Below the pieces are notes generated by a model, which was not told where the DNA came from, ran no database searches, and was given only the letters and a program-made list of their open reading frames with translations. From Cuniculiplasma sp052315315 (GTDB taxonomy: Archaea > Thermoplasmatota > Thermoplasmata > Thermoplasmatales > Thermoplasmataceae), in the NCBI GenBank assembly GCA_052315315.1, contig JBLSDE010000021.1, positions 1-28,916 of the forward strand: a stretch of DNA of 28,916 nucleotides. Direction: 5' to 3'. Numbering within the stretch: the stretch's first letter is position 1; each line of letters starts with the position of its first letter. Below are positions 16,695 through 23,514 of this stretch, piece after piece. A program made the position numbers and the translations under genes.

Positions 16695-16792
16695 AAATTT
16701 CATTTACCCCATTCGGTTCTTAACATAAGGCAACAGGAATGAAGCATGTGTAAATATTTCCCTAAAAGATAAGCACCAACCACCTGGAGGTT

Positions 16793-16924
16793 ATGAAAGT
16801 AAAAATGGACTTCAGTTCTCATATGGATCTCCCGGACATTTCAGGAATGGATGATCATGAAATCATCATATGGATATTCTTCATTATTAGTTGCCCTTAT
16901 CTGTTGTTTCCATTGCATTCCTGA
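16793..16924 (+). CDS. Possible 43-residue membrane peptide
   Basis: ATG 16793 opens 43 codons: a Met/Asp/His-rich head (SSHMDLPDISGMDDHE, residues about 8-23) followed by one hydrophobic helix (IIIWIFFIISCPYLLF). GGAGG lies only 2 nt upstream, which is too close for this ATG and rather far (14 nt) from the next in-frame ATG at 16805. The Met/His/Asp head is reminiscent of metal-handling peptides, but no family is recognised. It could be the start of a frameshifted longer membrane protein. Confidence 0.25.
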   Translation: MKVKMDFSSHMDLPDISGMDDHEIIIWIFFIISCPYLLFPLHS

Positions 16925-17114
16925 TAGTATACTCCGATTTATGTTTCAGAAAATATATGTCATGTCAGGTGAATAATTTCATCTTTTGTTGGACCAGGTT
17001 CAGAATATTATGGGAATTATTTTACAGGTTCCATATGTCTGGTTAAATGAACTTGAGCTAGGGGATTAATATATTGGTTTTGTCCTATAATATTTAATTA
17101 TTTAAAGGGTTTGG

Positions 17115-17447
17115 TCAACTTACATCAATAAAAATAGAGCCGTCATTTATTTTCACAGGAATGATCTTTAAGGAATCACATTTTCTATATTCCCCCATAC
17201 TTTCGGGAATTGGATTCTCCAGCACAGCACCACTATCAATATCAAAAATTATGTGATGAGATGGACACATAAGGCCATTTTCGCCAATTAACTTTCCCAA
17301 AAATAATGGTCCACCCTTGTGAGGACATTCGGATTGGAACGCGAAATAATTGTTATTTTTTTTCAAAATTGTAATATCCAGAGAATCCATTTGAATTCTC
17401 TGCCTTCCTTTTGAATCGAAATTGTCTGGGTTTACCTGGATTTTCAT
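17115..17447 (-). CDS. Rieske-type [2Fe-2S] ferredoxin
   Basis: A 110-residue soluble Rieske protein. The cluster ligands are C41/H43 in 'ECPHKGG' and C61/H64 in 'LMCPSHH', giving the CxH-x17-CxxH pattern of Rieske ferredoxins; there is no membrane anchor and no fused oxygenase domain. It carries single electrons. Its ATG overlaps the stop of the thioredoxin reductase gene (ATGA at 17447-17444), so the two are translationally coupled. This linkage suggests, but does not prove, that the two proteins exchange electrons. Such proteins otherwise serve oxygenases, and none is encoded here. Confidence 0.92.
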   Translation of the reverse strand: MKIQVNPDNFDSKGRQRIQMDSLDITILKKNNNYFAFQSECPHKGGPLFLGKLIGENGLMCPSHHIIFDIDSGAVLENPIPESMGEYRKCDSLKIIPVKINDGSIFIDVS

Positions 17448-18421
17448 ATTCTAAGTTTTTCCTCTTTTTTTCCTGTAGGAATGTACTTCCAGTCTGACTT
17501 CATAGCACCTTTCCCGCGTTTCCTGTGTATATAGTTGATAGCAGAAAGTGCAGCAACAGAACCCTGACCTGCTGATATGATTGCCTGTTTGTACGGGATA
17601 TTTGTCACATCTCCGGCTGCAAAAACTCCAGGATGACTTGTTGCGCCATTCATATCAATGAGAACTTCGCCGTCTTTATTCATATCAACAAAGCCCTTTA
17701 ACATTGATGTCTTTGCAACGTATCCCATTTCAACGAATACCGCCCTCACAGGTACCTCTGTTGTATTCCCTGACTTATTTTTAAGAATGACTGAACTTAC
17801 GGTTTTTTCGCCCTTGATTTCAGAAACCTCAGATTCATAAATGAATTCAACGTTTTCTAGAGCTTTGGCATCGTTAATCATATCCTCAGATCCGGAAATT
17901 CTGTTACCTTTCTGTGGCACATATACTTTCGATGCTACTGTGGCCAGATAGAGGGCTGCTTGAAGTGCATGATCTCCTGCACCTGCAACCATCACCTCCT
18001 TATTTCTGTACAATGGGCCGTCACATATGGAACAATATGAAACACCTCTGCCCTTGTACTTCTCTTCCCCAGGTACATTAAGATCTCTTGGGGTTTTCCC
18101 AAATGCAAGGACCACAGAATCAGCCTCATATGACTCCTCCCTGGTCTTCACAAGGAATTGCCCTTCCCTGTCTTCTATACCTGTCACTTCATCATAGACG
18201 AATTCGGTGCCATACAATGATGCCTGTTCCTGGAATTTATTTGCCAGATCAAAACCAGATATTGATGTGAAGCCTGGGAAATTCTGTATGTCGTTTGTTA
18301 AAAGCCCCTGACCCCCTATATCCTTTGTCAGAACCAGGGTTTTCATACCTTGCCTGGCAGAGTATATGGCAGCGGTTAATCCGGCAAATGCTCCCCCTAT
18401 AACTATCACATCATACTTCAT
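17444..18421 (-). CDS. trxB: Thioredoxin reductase-like flavoprotein without the classical NADPH motif
   Basis: A 325-residue flavoprotein of the low-molecular-weight thioredoxin reductase family. It has FAD motif GGAFAG (9-14), redox pair CSIC (C130/C133) followed by DGPLY, and the C-terminal FAD motif 'GVFAAGDVTN'. In the pyridine-nucleotide domain the usual GGGDSA is GAGDHA (147-152), and the HRRxxxR motif that grips the NADPH phosphate is missing; 'VPQKGNRIS' (168-176) stands there. The Thermoplasma acidophilum enzyme is likewise reported not to use NADPH. It follows trxA after one nucleotide and overlaps the Rieske gene, so an electron donor other than NADPH, possibly the Rieske protein, is a reasonable inference. 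Confidence 0.93.
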   Translation of the reverse strand: MKYDVIVIGGAFAGLTAAIYSARQGMKTLVLTKDIGGQGLLTNDIQNFPGFTSISGFDLANKFQEQASLYGTEFVYDEVTGIEDREGQFLVKTREESYEADSVVLAFGKTPRDLNVPGEEKYKGRGVSYCSICDGPLYRNKEVMVAGAGDHALQAALYLATVASKVYVPQKGNRISGSEDMINDAKALENVEFIYESEVSEIKGEKTVSSVILKNKSGNTTEVPVRAVFVEMGYVAKTSMLKGFVDMNKDGEVLIDMNGATSHPGVFAAGDVTNIPYKQAIISAGQGSVAALSAINYIHRKRGKGAMKSDWKYIPTGKKEEKLRI

Positions 18422-18422
18422 T

Positions 18423-18830
18423 TTAATTCATCAGCCTTTTTAATTTTGTTTCAAGCATCTGTTTGGGAACAGCTCCAATGCTAACATCTGCAACCTTTCC
18501 ATCCTTAAACATCATTACTGTTGGAATGCTGCTTATGTTGAATGAAGCACTTACTCTTGGGTTGGCATCTACATCAACTTTCCCGAATGTTATTTTACCC
18601 GCATAATCCTTTGCCAGTTCCTCTATAATTGGAGAAAGGAATCTGCAAGGGGCACACCAGGATGCCCAAAAGTCAACTACCAGTATCTTTTCCTTCTTTA
18701 CTGCATCAGCAAACGTGCTGTCTGTTAATTCTATCGGTTTCATATTTTTAACCTCCTTTTTAACACTTTCATTTTGAATCCTGGCCATCATCTGCTTTCT
18801 TATTCTTTCTAATTCAGCGTCGTCATCCAT
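18423..18830 (-). CDS. trxA: Thioredoxin
   Basis: A thioredoxin of 135 residues. The fold starts at about residue 30; the active site WCAPC (C59/C62 from this start) and 'SIPTVMMFKDGK' with the cis-proline are standard. The N-terminal 30 residues ('DDDAELERIRKQMMARIQ') are an extra charged helix of the kind seen in many archaeal thioredoxins. The frame is open to a TTG at 18851, but GGAGTGATT stands about 6 nt before ATG 18830, so I take that as start. TATA-like boxes on the minus strand lie at 18858-18864 and 18868-18882. First gene of trxA-trxB-Rieske; the likely reductant for MsrA and MsrB. Confidence 0.93.
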   Translation of the reverse strand: MDDDAELERIRKQMMARIQNESVKKEVKNMKPIELTDSTFADAVKKEKILVVDFWASWCAPCRFLSPIIEELAKDYAGKITFGKVDVDANPRVSASFNISSIPTVMMFKDGKVADVSIGAVPKQMLETKLKRLMN

Positions 18831-18883
18831 CGGAATCACTCCAAGACTCAATCTGTTATTTAATACCGGTTTAAGTATTTTAT

Positions 18884-18908
18884 GGTTTTGCCAAAAACAA
18901 GCAAAACC
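18884..18908. promoter_or_regulatory. Palindromic operator candidate between trxA and its divergent regulator
   Basis: GGTTTTGC (18884-18891) and GCAAAACC (18901-18908) form a perfect 8-bp inverted repeat with a 9-nt spacer. It lies in the shared promoter region just upstream of the regulator's TATA box (TTAAATAT, 18910-18917) and on the upstream side of the trxA boxes. This position suits one dimeric regulator controlling both directions; the adjacent winged-helix protein is the obvious candidate. Confidence 0.65.
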
Positions 18909-18936
18909 GTTAAATATCTTACAGTATTTGCATCTT

Positions 18937-19347
18937 ATGTCCCGGGATAACCTGTCCTCTAAAATTAATTCTGAGATAGCCTGCTGTTCAGATTTATTGG
19001 AAACTCTATTTGGCCTTGGACCAACGGACGTAATAGTTTTTTATTCCCTGGATGAGGGAATCTGGAAGACTGTCTCAGAAATATCAGATATTACGGGACG
19101 AGAAAGTAGCACTGTTTATAGATCTCTCCAAAGACTGGTAAATTCAGGCATAGCCGTTCGTGATGTGCGAACACTAAGAGATGGCGGATATTATTTTGTA
19201 TACAGCTTACTTTCAGTAGAGAAACTGACTGGTTTAATGAAGGAAAAGATAATTTCCCTGACTAGGGGTATGGAAAAATTACTCAATGATTTAATTTCTG
19301 AACTTAATTCAAGAAAGAGTTATATTATTAATAAAGGAGAAAATTAA
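18937..19347 (+). CDS. TrmB-like winged-helix transcriptional regulator with Cys-Cys pair
   Basis: A 136-residue regulator. Residues about 28-95 form a winged helix: 'GPTDVIVFYSLDEGIWKTVSEISDITGRESSTVYRSLQRLVNSGIAVRDVRTL', then the wing 'DGGYYFVY'. A helix from about 100 to 130 probably dimerises. Before the DNA-binding domain stands C16-C17 ('EIACCSDLL'), a feature I recall from archaeal homologues of this type and a possible redox or metal sensor. ATG 18937 is 26 nt behind its TATA box. An upstream in-frame TTG (18928) is less likely. It is divergent from trxA across a perfect palindrome, so control of the thioredoxin operon and itself is likely. The 3' end overlaps the convergent membrane gene by 4 nt. 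Confidence 0.82.
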   Translation: MSRDNLSSKINSEIACCSDLLETLFGLGPTDVIVFYSLDEGIWKTVSEISDITGRESSTVYRSLQRLVNSGIAVRDVRTLRDGGYYFVYSLLSVEKLTGLMKEKIISLTRGMEKLLNDLISELNSRKSYIINKGEN

Positions 19348-19718
19348 AGTATGATAAGTAGACCTCCAATTCCTGACAGAATGGGCCCAATTTCATAACC
19401 GCCTCCCATAAAGAACAGAACTATGCTGAACAGGAGAATCAGAATCCCATATACTTCTTTGTTTTTTCTGCTGCTTTTCAGTTCTCCTGCGTAATTTATG
19501 ATAGCGTATGAGAGGAACATAATTACAAGAGCATAAATGATAATTACAATGAATCCAGCAGCCGCAACAACTCCAGCCATTGCAACAGGTGAAAATACCA
19601 AAACAGATGATAGTGCGCCACCTATAATTCCCAGTATTAGAACAAGCACTCCGCTCAAAAATGAAATGACTCCACCAACAAGGGCAAGCAAATACCTAAT
19701 AGTCCCTATTTCAGACAT
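19344..19718 (-). CDS. Small multi-pass membrane protein of unknown function
   Basis: A 124-residue protein with four hydrophobic segments (about 8-32, 36-60, 62-78 and 88-124), rich in Gly, Val, Ile and Leu, with a short basic loop 'KSSRKNKE' before the last. Only Ser-Glu-Ile-Gly-Thr-Ile-Arg precedes the first. No family is recognised; many archaea carry such small four-helix proteins. ATG 19718 is 26 nt behind TTTTATAA (minus strand, 19741-19748). It converges on and overlaps the regulator gene by 4 nt. Confidence 0.65.
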   Translation of the reverse strand: MSEIGTIRYLLALVGGVISFLSGVLVLILGIIGGALSSVLVFSPVAMAGVVAAAGFIVIIIYALVIMFLSYAIINYAGELKSSRKNKEVYGILILLFSIVLFFMGGGYEIGPILSGIGGLLIIL

Positions 19719-19836
19719 CCATCCGGTAATAGGTTCGAATTTATAAAATTATTCTTAAATAGATTTTATTTTATGCGAAATTTTAAATTTTAAAGCATCG
19801 TAACTATAAAGTTAAGTAAATTCAGATTTGATCAAT

Positions 19837-20286
19837 TCAATTACGGTTCAGGATTATATACTTCATTCCTAATTTCCTTCCTATTTCTCCTTCCATATCG
19901 TCTCGGTCGCCCATGATAATGGATTCGCCTATGTCTATATGGTATTTTTTAGCTGCATCCTCAATCATTCCCGTTTCAGGTTTTCTGCATTTACATTTTT
20001 CGTCCGGCCTGTGCGGACAGTAAAATGTATCCAAAACATTCACCCCTCGTTTATGAAGCATTTCAAGAAGTGCTTCCTGAAATTTCTTGAACTCTTCTAT
20101 GGTAAAATATCCCCTGTTAATTCCCGATTGATTTGTGACAATTATTATGAGATATCCTTTGCTTTGAAAATCTTTCATAATGTCTATGGCGTCGTCGTAA
20201 AGTACGATCTGCGATGGGTCCTTACAGTATGGACAGTCACGGTTAATTGTTCCATCCCTGTCAACGAATAAGGCTTTATTCTTCAC
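19837..20286 (-). CDS. gmhB: HAD-family heptose bisphosphate phosphatase (GmhB-like)
   Basis: A 149-residue HAD phosphatase of the histidinol/heptose-phosphate type. The nucleophile motif is DRDGT (D9, D11). 'IIVTNQSGINRGYF' is motif II, and the zinc loop has C90, H92, C98 and C100 ('YCPHRPDEKCKCRKP'). 'MGDRDDMEGEIG' supplies the Mg2+ aspartates. GmhB removes the 7-phosphate from D-glycero-D-manno-heptose 1,7-bisphosphate. C18/C21 near the N-terminus are extra. The start is GTG 20286, about 26 nt behind CTTAATTT on the minus strand (about 20308-20315). The GmhA- and HddA-like genes lie 0.5 kb away on the other strand, supporting this over a histidinol phosphatase. Confidence 0.87.
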   Translation of the reverse strand: MKNKALFVDRDGTINRDCPYCKDPSQIVLYDDAIDIMKDFQSKGYLIIIVTNQSGINRGYFTIEEFKKFQEALLEMLHKRGVNVLDTFYCPHRPDEKCKCRKPETGMIEDAAKKYHIDIGESIIMGDRDDMEGEIGRKLGMKYIILNRN

Positions 20287-20379
20287 AGTTTATTATGTAT
20301 CCGTAGGAAATTAAGCTAACTGATCACAGTTTTGCATTTATCAATATTTTATCTATAACTCCAATTATCATGATGAGAA

Positions 20380-20640
20380 TTATTGGTCATCATATGGGGT
20401 TTCTCTTAAAGTATCAACCTGATCAAAGGAAATTGTTATCGTAGGGTGTTTTCTCTTAGGAAATATGGTCATCTGGATTGTTGAGTCTCCTGAAGATTCT
20501 ACTGCTTCTAAAAGTTCCCTGGCTAGAATTATGGCCTTTTCCTTATTGAGTGGTATTCCAATTGTGGTTCCTTTCCATTCTTCGTCTTTCATCCATATCT
20601 TATCCAGGTTTATATTCGGTCTTATTGATTTTTTTGTCAT
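20380..20640 (-). CDS. Small conserved-looking protein, unknown function
   Basis: An 86-residue protein with no recognised family. It starts MTKKSIRPNINLDKIW, has a predicted helix 'NKEKAIILARELLEAVES' flanked by strands, then 'STIQMTIFPKRKHPTITISF', and ends acidic. The compact alpha/beta pattern looks like a real soluble protein. The frame is open to a TTG at 20649; ATG 20640 is preferred, behind AAAATTTAAA (minus strand, 20671-20680). It lies between gmhB and the gmhA-like gene, so a link to heptose metabolism is possible, but nothing in the sequence shows it. Confidence 0.6.
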   Translation of the reverse strand: MTKKSIRPNINLDKIWMKDEEWKGTTIGIPLNKEKAIILARELLEAVESSGDSTIQMTIFPKRKHPTITISFDQVDTLRETPYDDQ

Positions 20641-20791
20641 TCCTATCAATATGGAATCTTCCTATTCTCATTTAAATTTTACCTCATCAAGAGGATTGTA
20701 ATACAATGAAATTCCGCAACAAATTCAATAAAACAATGATGCTTTCTAAATTTATTAGTAATCATAATATTTTAGATGCCAATAATGGCAT

Positions 20792-21355
20792 ATGGATGTT
20801 GAAGGAATTAAAAAATATCTTGATGAAGGATCAAAAATAAGAAACAATCTGGACACCAGTAAAATCCTAAACCTCGGAAATTGTATAAGCGAGACTTTTA
20901 AAAATGGCCATAAGATTATAGTATTTGGAAATGGAGGGAGTGCAGCAGATGCCCAGCATATTGCTGCTGAATTTGTAGGGAGATTCGAAAAGGAGAGAAG
21001 ACCACTTCCAGCAATGATCCTGCACGGTAATTCATCATCCATAACTGCAATAGGAAATGATTACAGTTACGCTGATACCTTTTCAAGGCAGATAGAGGCT
21101 TTTGCTCAGCCCGGGGACCTGATAATAGCATTAAGCACAAGTGGAAATTCTGTAAATGTAGTAAAGGCCGTTGAAAAAGCGAAGGAAATGGGGTGCAGTT
21201 TATTCGCAATAACCGGATCAGGTGGGGGCAAATTAGGTGAACTTATAGATGAAGGAAATATAATAAAAATACCAAGTAACAGAACATCCTACATACAGGA
21301 ATCAACCATAGCAATAGGGCATATAGTCTCTAAGATAGTAGAGGATAACATTTAA
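20792..21355 (+). CDS. gmhA: Sedoheptulose 7-phosphate isomerase (GmhA-like)
   Basis: A 187-residue single SIS-domain protein. 'IVFGNGGSAADAQHIAAEFVGRFEKERRPLPAM' is the strong GmhA signature. 'NDYSYADTFSRQIEAFAQPGDLIIALSTSGNS' follows with the SIS phosphate-binding serines, and 'NRTSYIQESTIAIGHIV' carries the conserved Gln-Glu near the active site. GmhA converts sedoheptulose 7-phosphate to D-glycero-D-manno-heptose 7-phosphate. ATG 20792 lies 26 nt behind ATAATATTTTA (20764-20774). The heptose kinase gene follows after 8 nt, so the two form an operon. Confidence 0.92.
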   Translation: MDVEGIKKYLDEGSKIRNNLDTSKILNLGNCISETFKNGHKIIVFGNGGSAADAQHIAAEFVGRFEKERRPLPAMILHGNSSSITAIGNDYSYADTFSRQIEAFAQPGDLIIALSTSGNSVNVVKAVEKAKEMGCSLFAITGSGGGKLGELIDEGNIIKIPSNRTSYIQESTIAIGHIVSKIVEDNI

Positions 21356-21363
21356 GTGATCCT

Positions 21364-22365
21364 ATGAATGATGCAGGATTTAGAATTGTAACTTCAAGAA
21401 CACCACTAAGAATCACCTTTACAGGTGGAGGAACTGATTTGCCAGAGTATTATAGAAATTATGGTCCGGGAGCCGTTGTTTCCGCCACTGTTGATAGGTA
21501 CATTTATGTTACTATTGCCAAAAACTTCAGGTCTGATGAGATAAGAGTAAGTTATTCAAAAACAGAAAATGCAATAAAAAATGTTAATGATATTCAACAT
21601 CCAACTGTCAGAGAGGCCTTGAAACTATTAAATATAGATACAGGTATCCAGATAATAAGCATAACTGAAATACCTTCAGGAGGAACTGGGTTGGGATCCA
21701 GCAGCTCCTTTCTTGTGGGCCTTTTGAATGCCCTTCACACCTGGGAGGGAGAAACTGTATCTCCGAAAAAAATAGCTGAAGAGGCAGTAGATATTGAAAG
21801 AAATATTCTTTCCGAGCCTGGAGGAAAACAGGATCAGTATATATCCGCCTTTGGTGGGATTCAATTGATGGAATTTTTCCCTGATAACAATGTAAATCTT
21901 TCACGTATTCCACTCCGTGGAGAGGATTTGGATAGACTCAATGAAAGACTCATGATCTTCTATACTGGGATTGAAAGAAAGTCAGCAACCATCCATAAAA
22001 GCCAGTCTAAACAAGTTTCGGAGATGGTCAATGAATACAGCAGAATGAGAGATCTCGCCTATGAAACTTATAACTCACTTAAGGAAAAGAAATTTGATCG
22101 CCTGGGAGAATTAATGCATGAGAACTGGCTAATCAAGAGGAAACTGACCACAGGAATAACAGATGATATCATCGATAAATATTATGACAAGGCCATGCAG
22201 GCAGGAGCAGAGGGCGGAAAATTAATGGGAGCAGGTGGCGGAGGATTCCTCATATTTTCGGCCCCCCTGGAGTATCACGATAGAATAGAGAAAGCAATGA
22301 ATGGTCTTGTAAGACACAGGTTCAAGATAGAGAATTTAGGATCCAGAATAGTTTACCTCGAATGA
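21364..22365 (+). CDS. hddA: D-glycero-D-manno-heptose 7-phosphate kinase (HddA-like, GHMP family)
   Basis: A 333-residue GHMP kinase. 'SRTPLRITFTGGGTDLPEYY' (11-30) is the substrate-side N-terminal motif typical of the HddA branch. The ATP loop is 'PSGGTGLGSSSSF' (104-116), and the C-terminal motif 'GAEGGKLMGAGGGGFLIF' closes the active site. HddA phosphorylates heptose 7-phosphate at C1, giving the 1,7-bisphosphate that GmhB then dephosphorylates. It starts 8 nt after the gmhA-like gene, without a strong Shine-Dalgarno. The nucleotidyltransferase (HddC or HldE type) needed to activate the product is not in this window. Confidence 0.9.
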   Translation: MNDAGFRIVTSRTPLRITFTGGGTDLPEYYRNYGPGAVVSATVDRYIYVTIAKNFRSDEIRVSYSKTENAIKNVNDIQHPTVREALKLLNIDTGIQIISITEIPSGGTGLGSSSSFLVGLLNALHTWEGETVSPKKIAEEAVDIERNILSEPGGKQDQYISAFGGIQLMEFFPDNNVNLSRIPLRGEDLDRLNERLMIFYTGIERKSATIHKSQSKQVSEMVNEYSRMRDLAYETYNSLKEKKFDRLGELMHENWLIKRKLTTGITDDIIDKYYDKAMQAGAEGGKLMGAGGGGFLIFSAPLEYHDRIEKAMNGLVRHRFKIENLGSRIVYLE

Positions 22366-22406
22366 GAATAAATCTCTGAATAAGAATCATATTTCAGAAA
22401 GCACAC

Positions 22407-22730
22407 TTATTTTATTGCACCCTCCTTGCGCAATAGTGATTCCTTCCGTGCAGTTCCTCCAGTTCCGGAGTAATTTCCCAACTCACCGTTACTTTTAATT
22501 ACTCTATGACATGGGATTATTGGTGCCAGTGGATTGTTTTTAAGAACCGTTCCAACTGCACGGTAGGCCTTATCGTGACCTATTGCCTCTGCAACCTGTT
22601 TATAAGTTCTTGTTTCGCCCTTTGGGATTTCATAAACATACATCAATACCTCTTTCTGAAATTCTGTCAAATTTAGACCAGTGAGAATTTGCTCTATTTC
22701 ATTTTTATTGTACCCCTTTCCACTTTCCAT
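22407..22730 (-). CDS. ogt: Methylated-DNA-[protein]-cysteine S-methyltransferase
   Basis: A 107-residue DNA-repair protein comprising essentially only the C-terminal domain of the family. It removes alkyl groups from O6-alkylguanine onto its own cysteine. The acceptor is C74 in IIPCHRVI, so it is a true transferase and not an alkyltransferase-like protein, which has Trp there. 'TEFQKEVLMYVYEIPKGETRTYKQVAEAIG' is the helix-turn-helix entry, and 'AYRAVG' carries the arginine finger R57. The bacterial N-terminal domain is absent. ATG 22730 lies 26 nt behind the AATTAAAA region (22751-22758), which sits between the arms of a palindrome. Confidence 0.93.
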   Translation of the reverse strand: MESGKGYNKNEIEQILTGLNLTEFQKEVLMYVYEIPKGETRTYKQVAEAIGHDKAYRAVGTVLKNNPLAPIIPCHRVIKSNGELGNYSGTGGTARKESLLRKEGAIK

Positions 22731-22745
22731 GATGCTTTATCGGTA

Positions 22746-22768
22746 GATCAAATTAAAACTGTTTGATC
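22746..22768. promoter_or_regulatory. Palindrome flanking the TATA box of ogt
   Basis: GATCAAA (22746-22752) and TTTGATC (22762-22768) form a perfect 7-bp inverted repeat with a 9-nt spacer. Its centre (22757) is 27 nt before the ogt start, exactly over the probable TATA box, so a protein bound here should block TBP. Confidence 0.5.
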
Positions 22769-22814
22769 CCAACGTGGCATTATTCCTCTTGAGGACGAAA
22801 TTATTTCAGCATTT

Positions 22815-22964
22815 TCAATCGTTCAGAAATATTTTGAATATATTATCTTCCCATATTTTCGATCTGGTAACAAGCAACATCAGACTTTCTTTCATACAAT
22901 CATCACTCTGATCATCCTGATATTTATCATTCATAGTCTTAGCCTTATTTAGTAAAGGTTCCAT
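22815..22964 (-). CDS. Small 49-residue protein, unknown function
   Basis: ATG 22964 opens 49 codons on the minus strand ending at TGA 22817-22815. The product is charged and helical, with 'NDKYQDDQSDDCMKESLMLL' in the first half and 'SKIWEDNIFKIFLND' at the end. A TATA-like box (minus strand TTATTTATAAG, about 22976-22988) stands at the leaderless distance. The amino-acid mix looks coding, but no family is recognised. It lies between ogt and the istA remnant, at the border of the accessory region. Confidence 0.45.
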   Translation of the reverse strand: MEPLLNKAKTMNDKYQDDQSDDCMKESLMLLVTRSKIWEDNIFKIFLND

Positions 22965-23059
22965 GAACAGTAGACCTTATAAATAATTTAATCTTATAAA
23001 GCAATACTAATGTGTTCTTGCTACCCCTTGAAATAATTATTAATTATGCCCCTTTTGGA

Positions 23060-23215
23060 TCAAGCTTTGATTTTCTTTCTATTTACTTTAACCAATGATT
23101 CTGATTTCATATATTCCCTGACACTGTTCCTGGATATATTCAGTTCCATGGCTATTGACTTAATGATCATTCCTTTCTCTTTCATATTGCGTATCATTCT
23201 CCACTTCCGGATCAT
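23060..23215 (-). pseudogene. IS21-family istA transposase remnant (N-terminal HTH only)
   Basis: From ATG 23215 the minus strand encodes about 50 residues: 'MIRKWRMIRNMKEKGMIIK' then 'SIAMELNISRNSVREYMKSE', the start of IstA-type transposases with their helix-turn-helix. The frame ends at 23060. In the next frame, around 23044-23070, the sequence continues as Ser-Lys-Leu-Asp-Pro-Lys-Gly-Ala-stop, reminiscent of the IstA linker, so a frameshift is likely. The integrase core and istB are absent. This is a decayed, non-functional relic that marks the start of an IS-rich stretch. Confidence 0.6.
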
Positions 23216-23482
23216 ACAACTCAGACCACTGTCATGGCATGGACAGGGGTCAAAATTAAACCGGCGATAGGGGTCATTTTTATTCCTGCGAAAATGCACA
23301 ATTATGAAACGGCTTTGACATTTACAAACGTTAATGGTTCATTTATCCTCATTGAGTTGTATTTCTCTTTTAAAGCATTTTTAAACGGGTCACTTATACA
23401 GTAAAACGCAAGCTTCATGAATAAATTTTAAGGAACTTTAGTAAATGTTAATAGAATTCATAATCAATATATTAGTTGATAA

Positions 23483-23493
23483 AATTTAAATAG
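23483..23493 (+). promoter_or_regulatory. TATA box of the secreted-protein cassette
   Basis: AATTTAAATAG is centred about 27 nt before ATG 23515. A weak dyad (ATCAA-8 nt-TTGAT) lies just upstream. Confidence 0.5.
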
Positions 23494-23514
23494 CTTATTT
23501 ACTATTTTAACTCA

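Larger units (their letters stand above)
16539..17114. other. 576-nt gene-poor stretch with small or decayed frames
   Basis: No frame above 45 codons occurs on either strand. A T-rich run (CTTTTTTTGA, 16614-16623) could end the TPR transcript. Two short plus-strand frames are described separately. The middle holds a near-palindrome of 15 nt (16778-16792, form AACCxCCxGGxGGTT). The right end is AT-rich and lies behind the Rieske gene. Overall it reads like an eroded gene remnant or a regulatory/RNA region. Confidence 0.4.

Noticed and set aside
23229..23246. Short inverted repeat CTGTC-8 nt-GACAG upstream of the istA remnant
   Set aside because: Arms of 5 bp are expected by chance. No second copy was found nearby that would make it an IS end.
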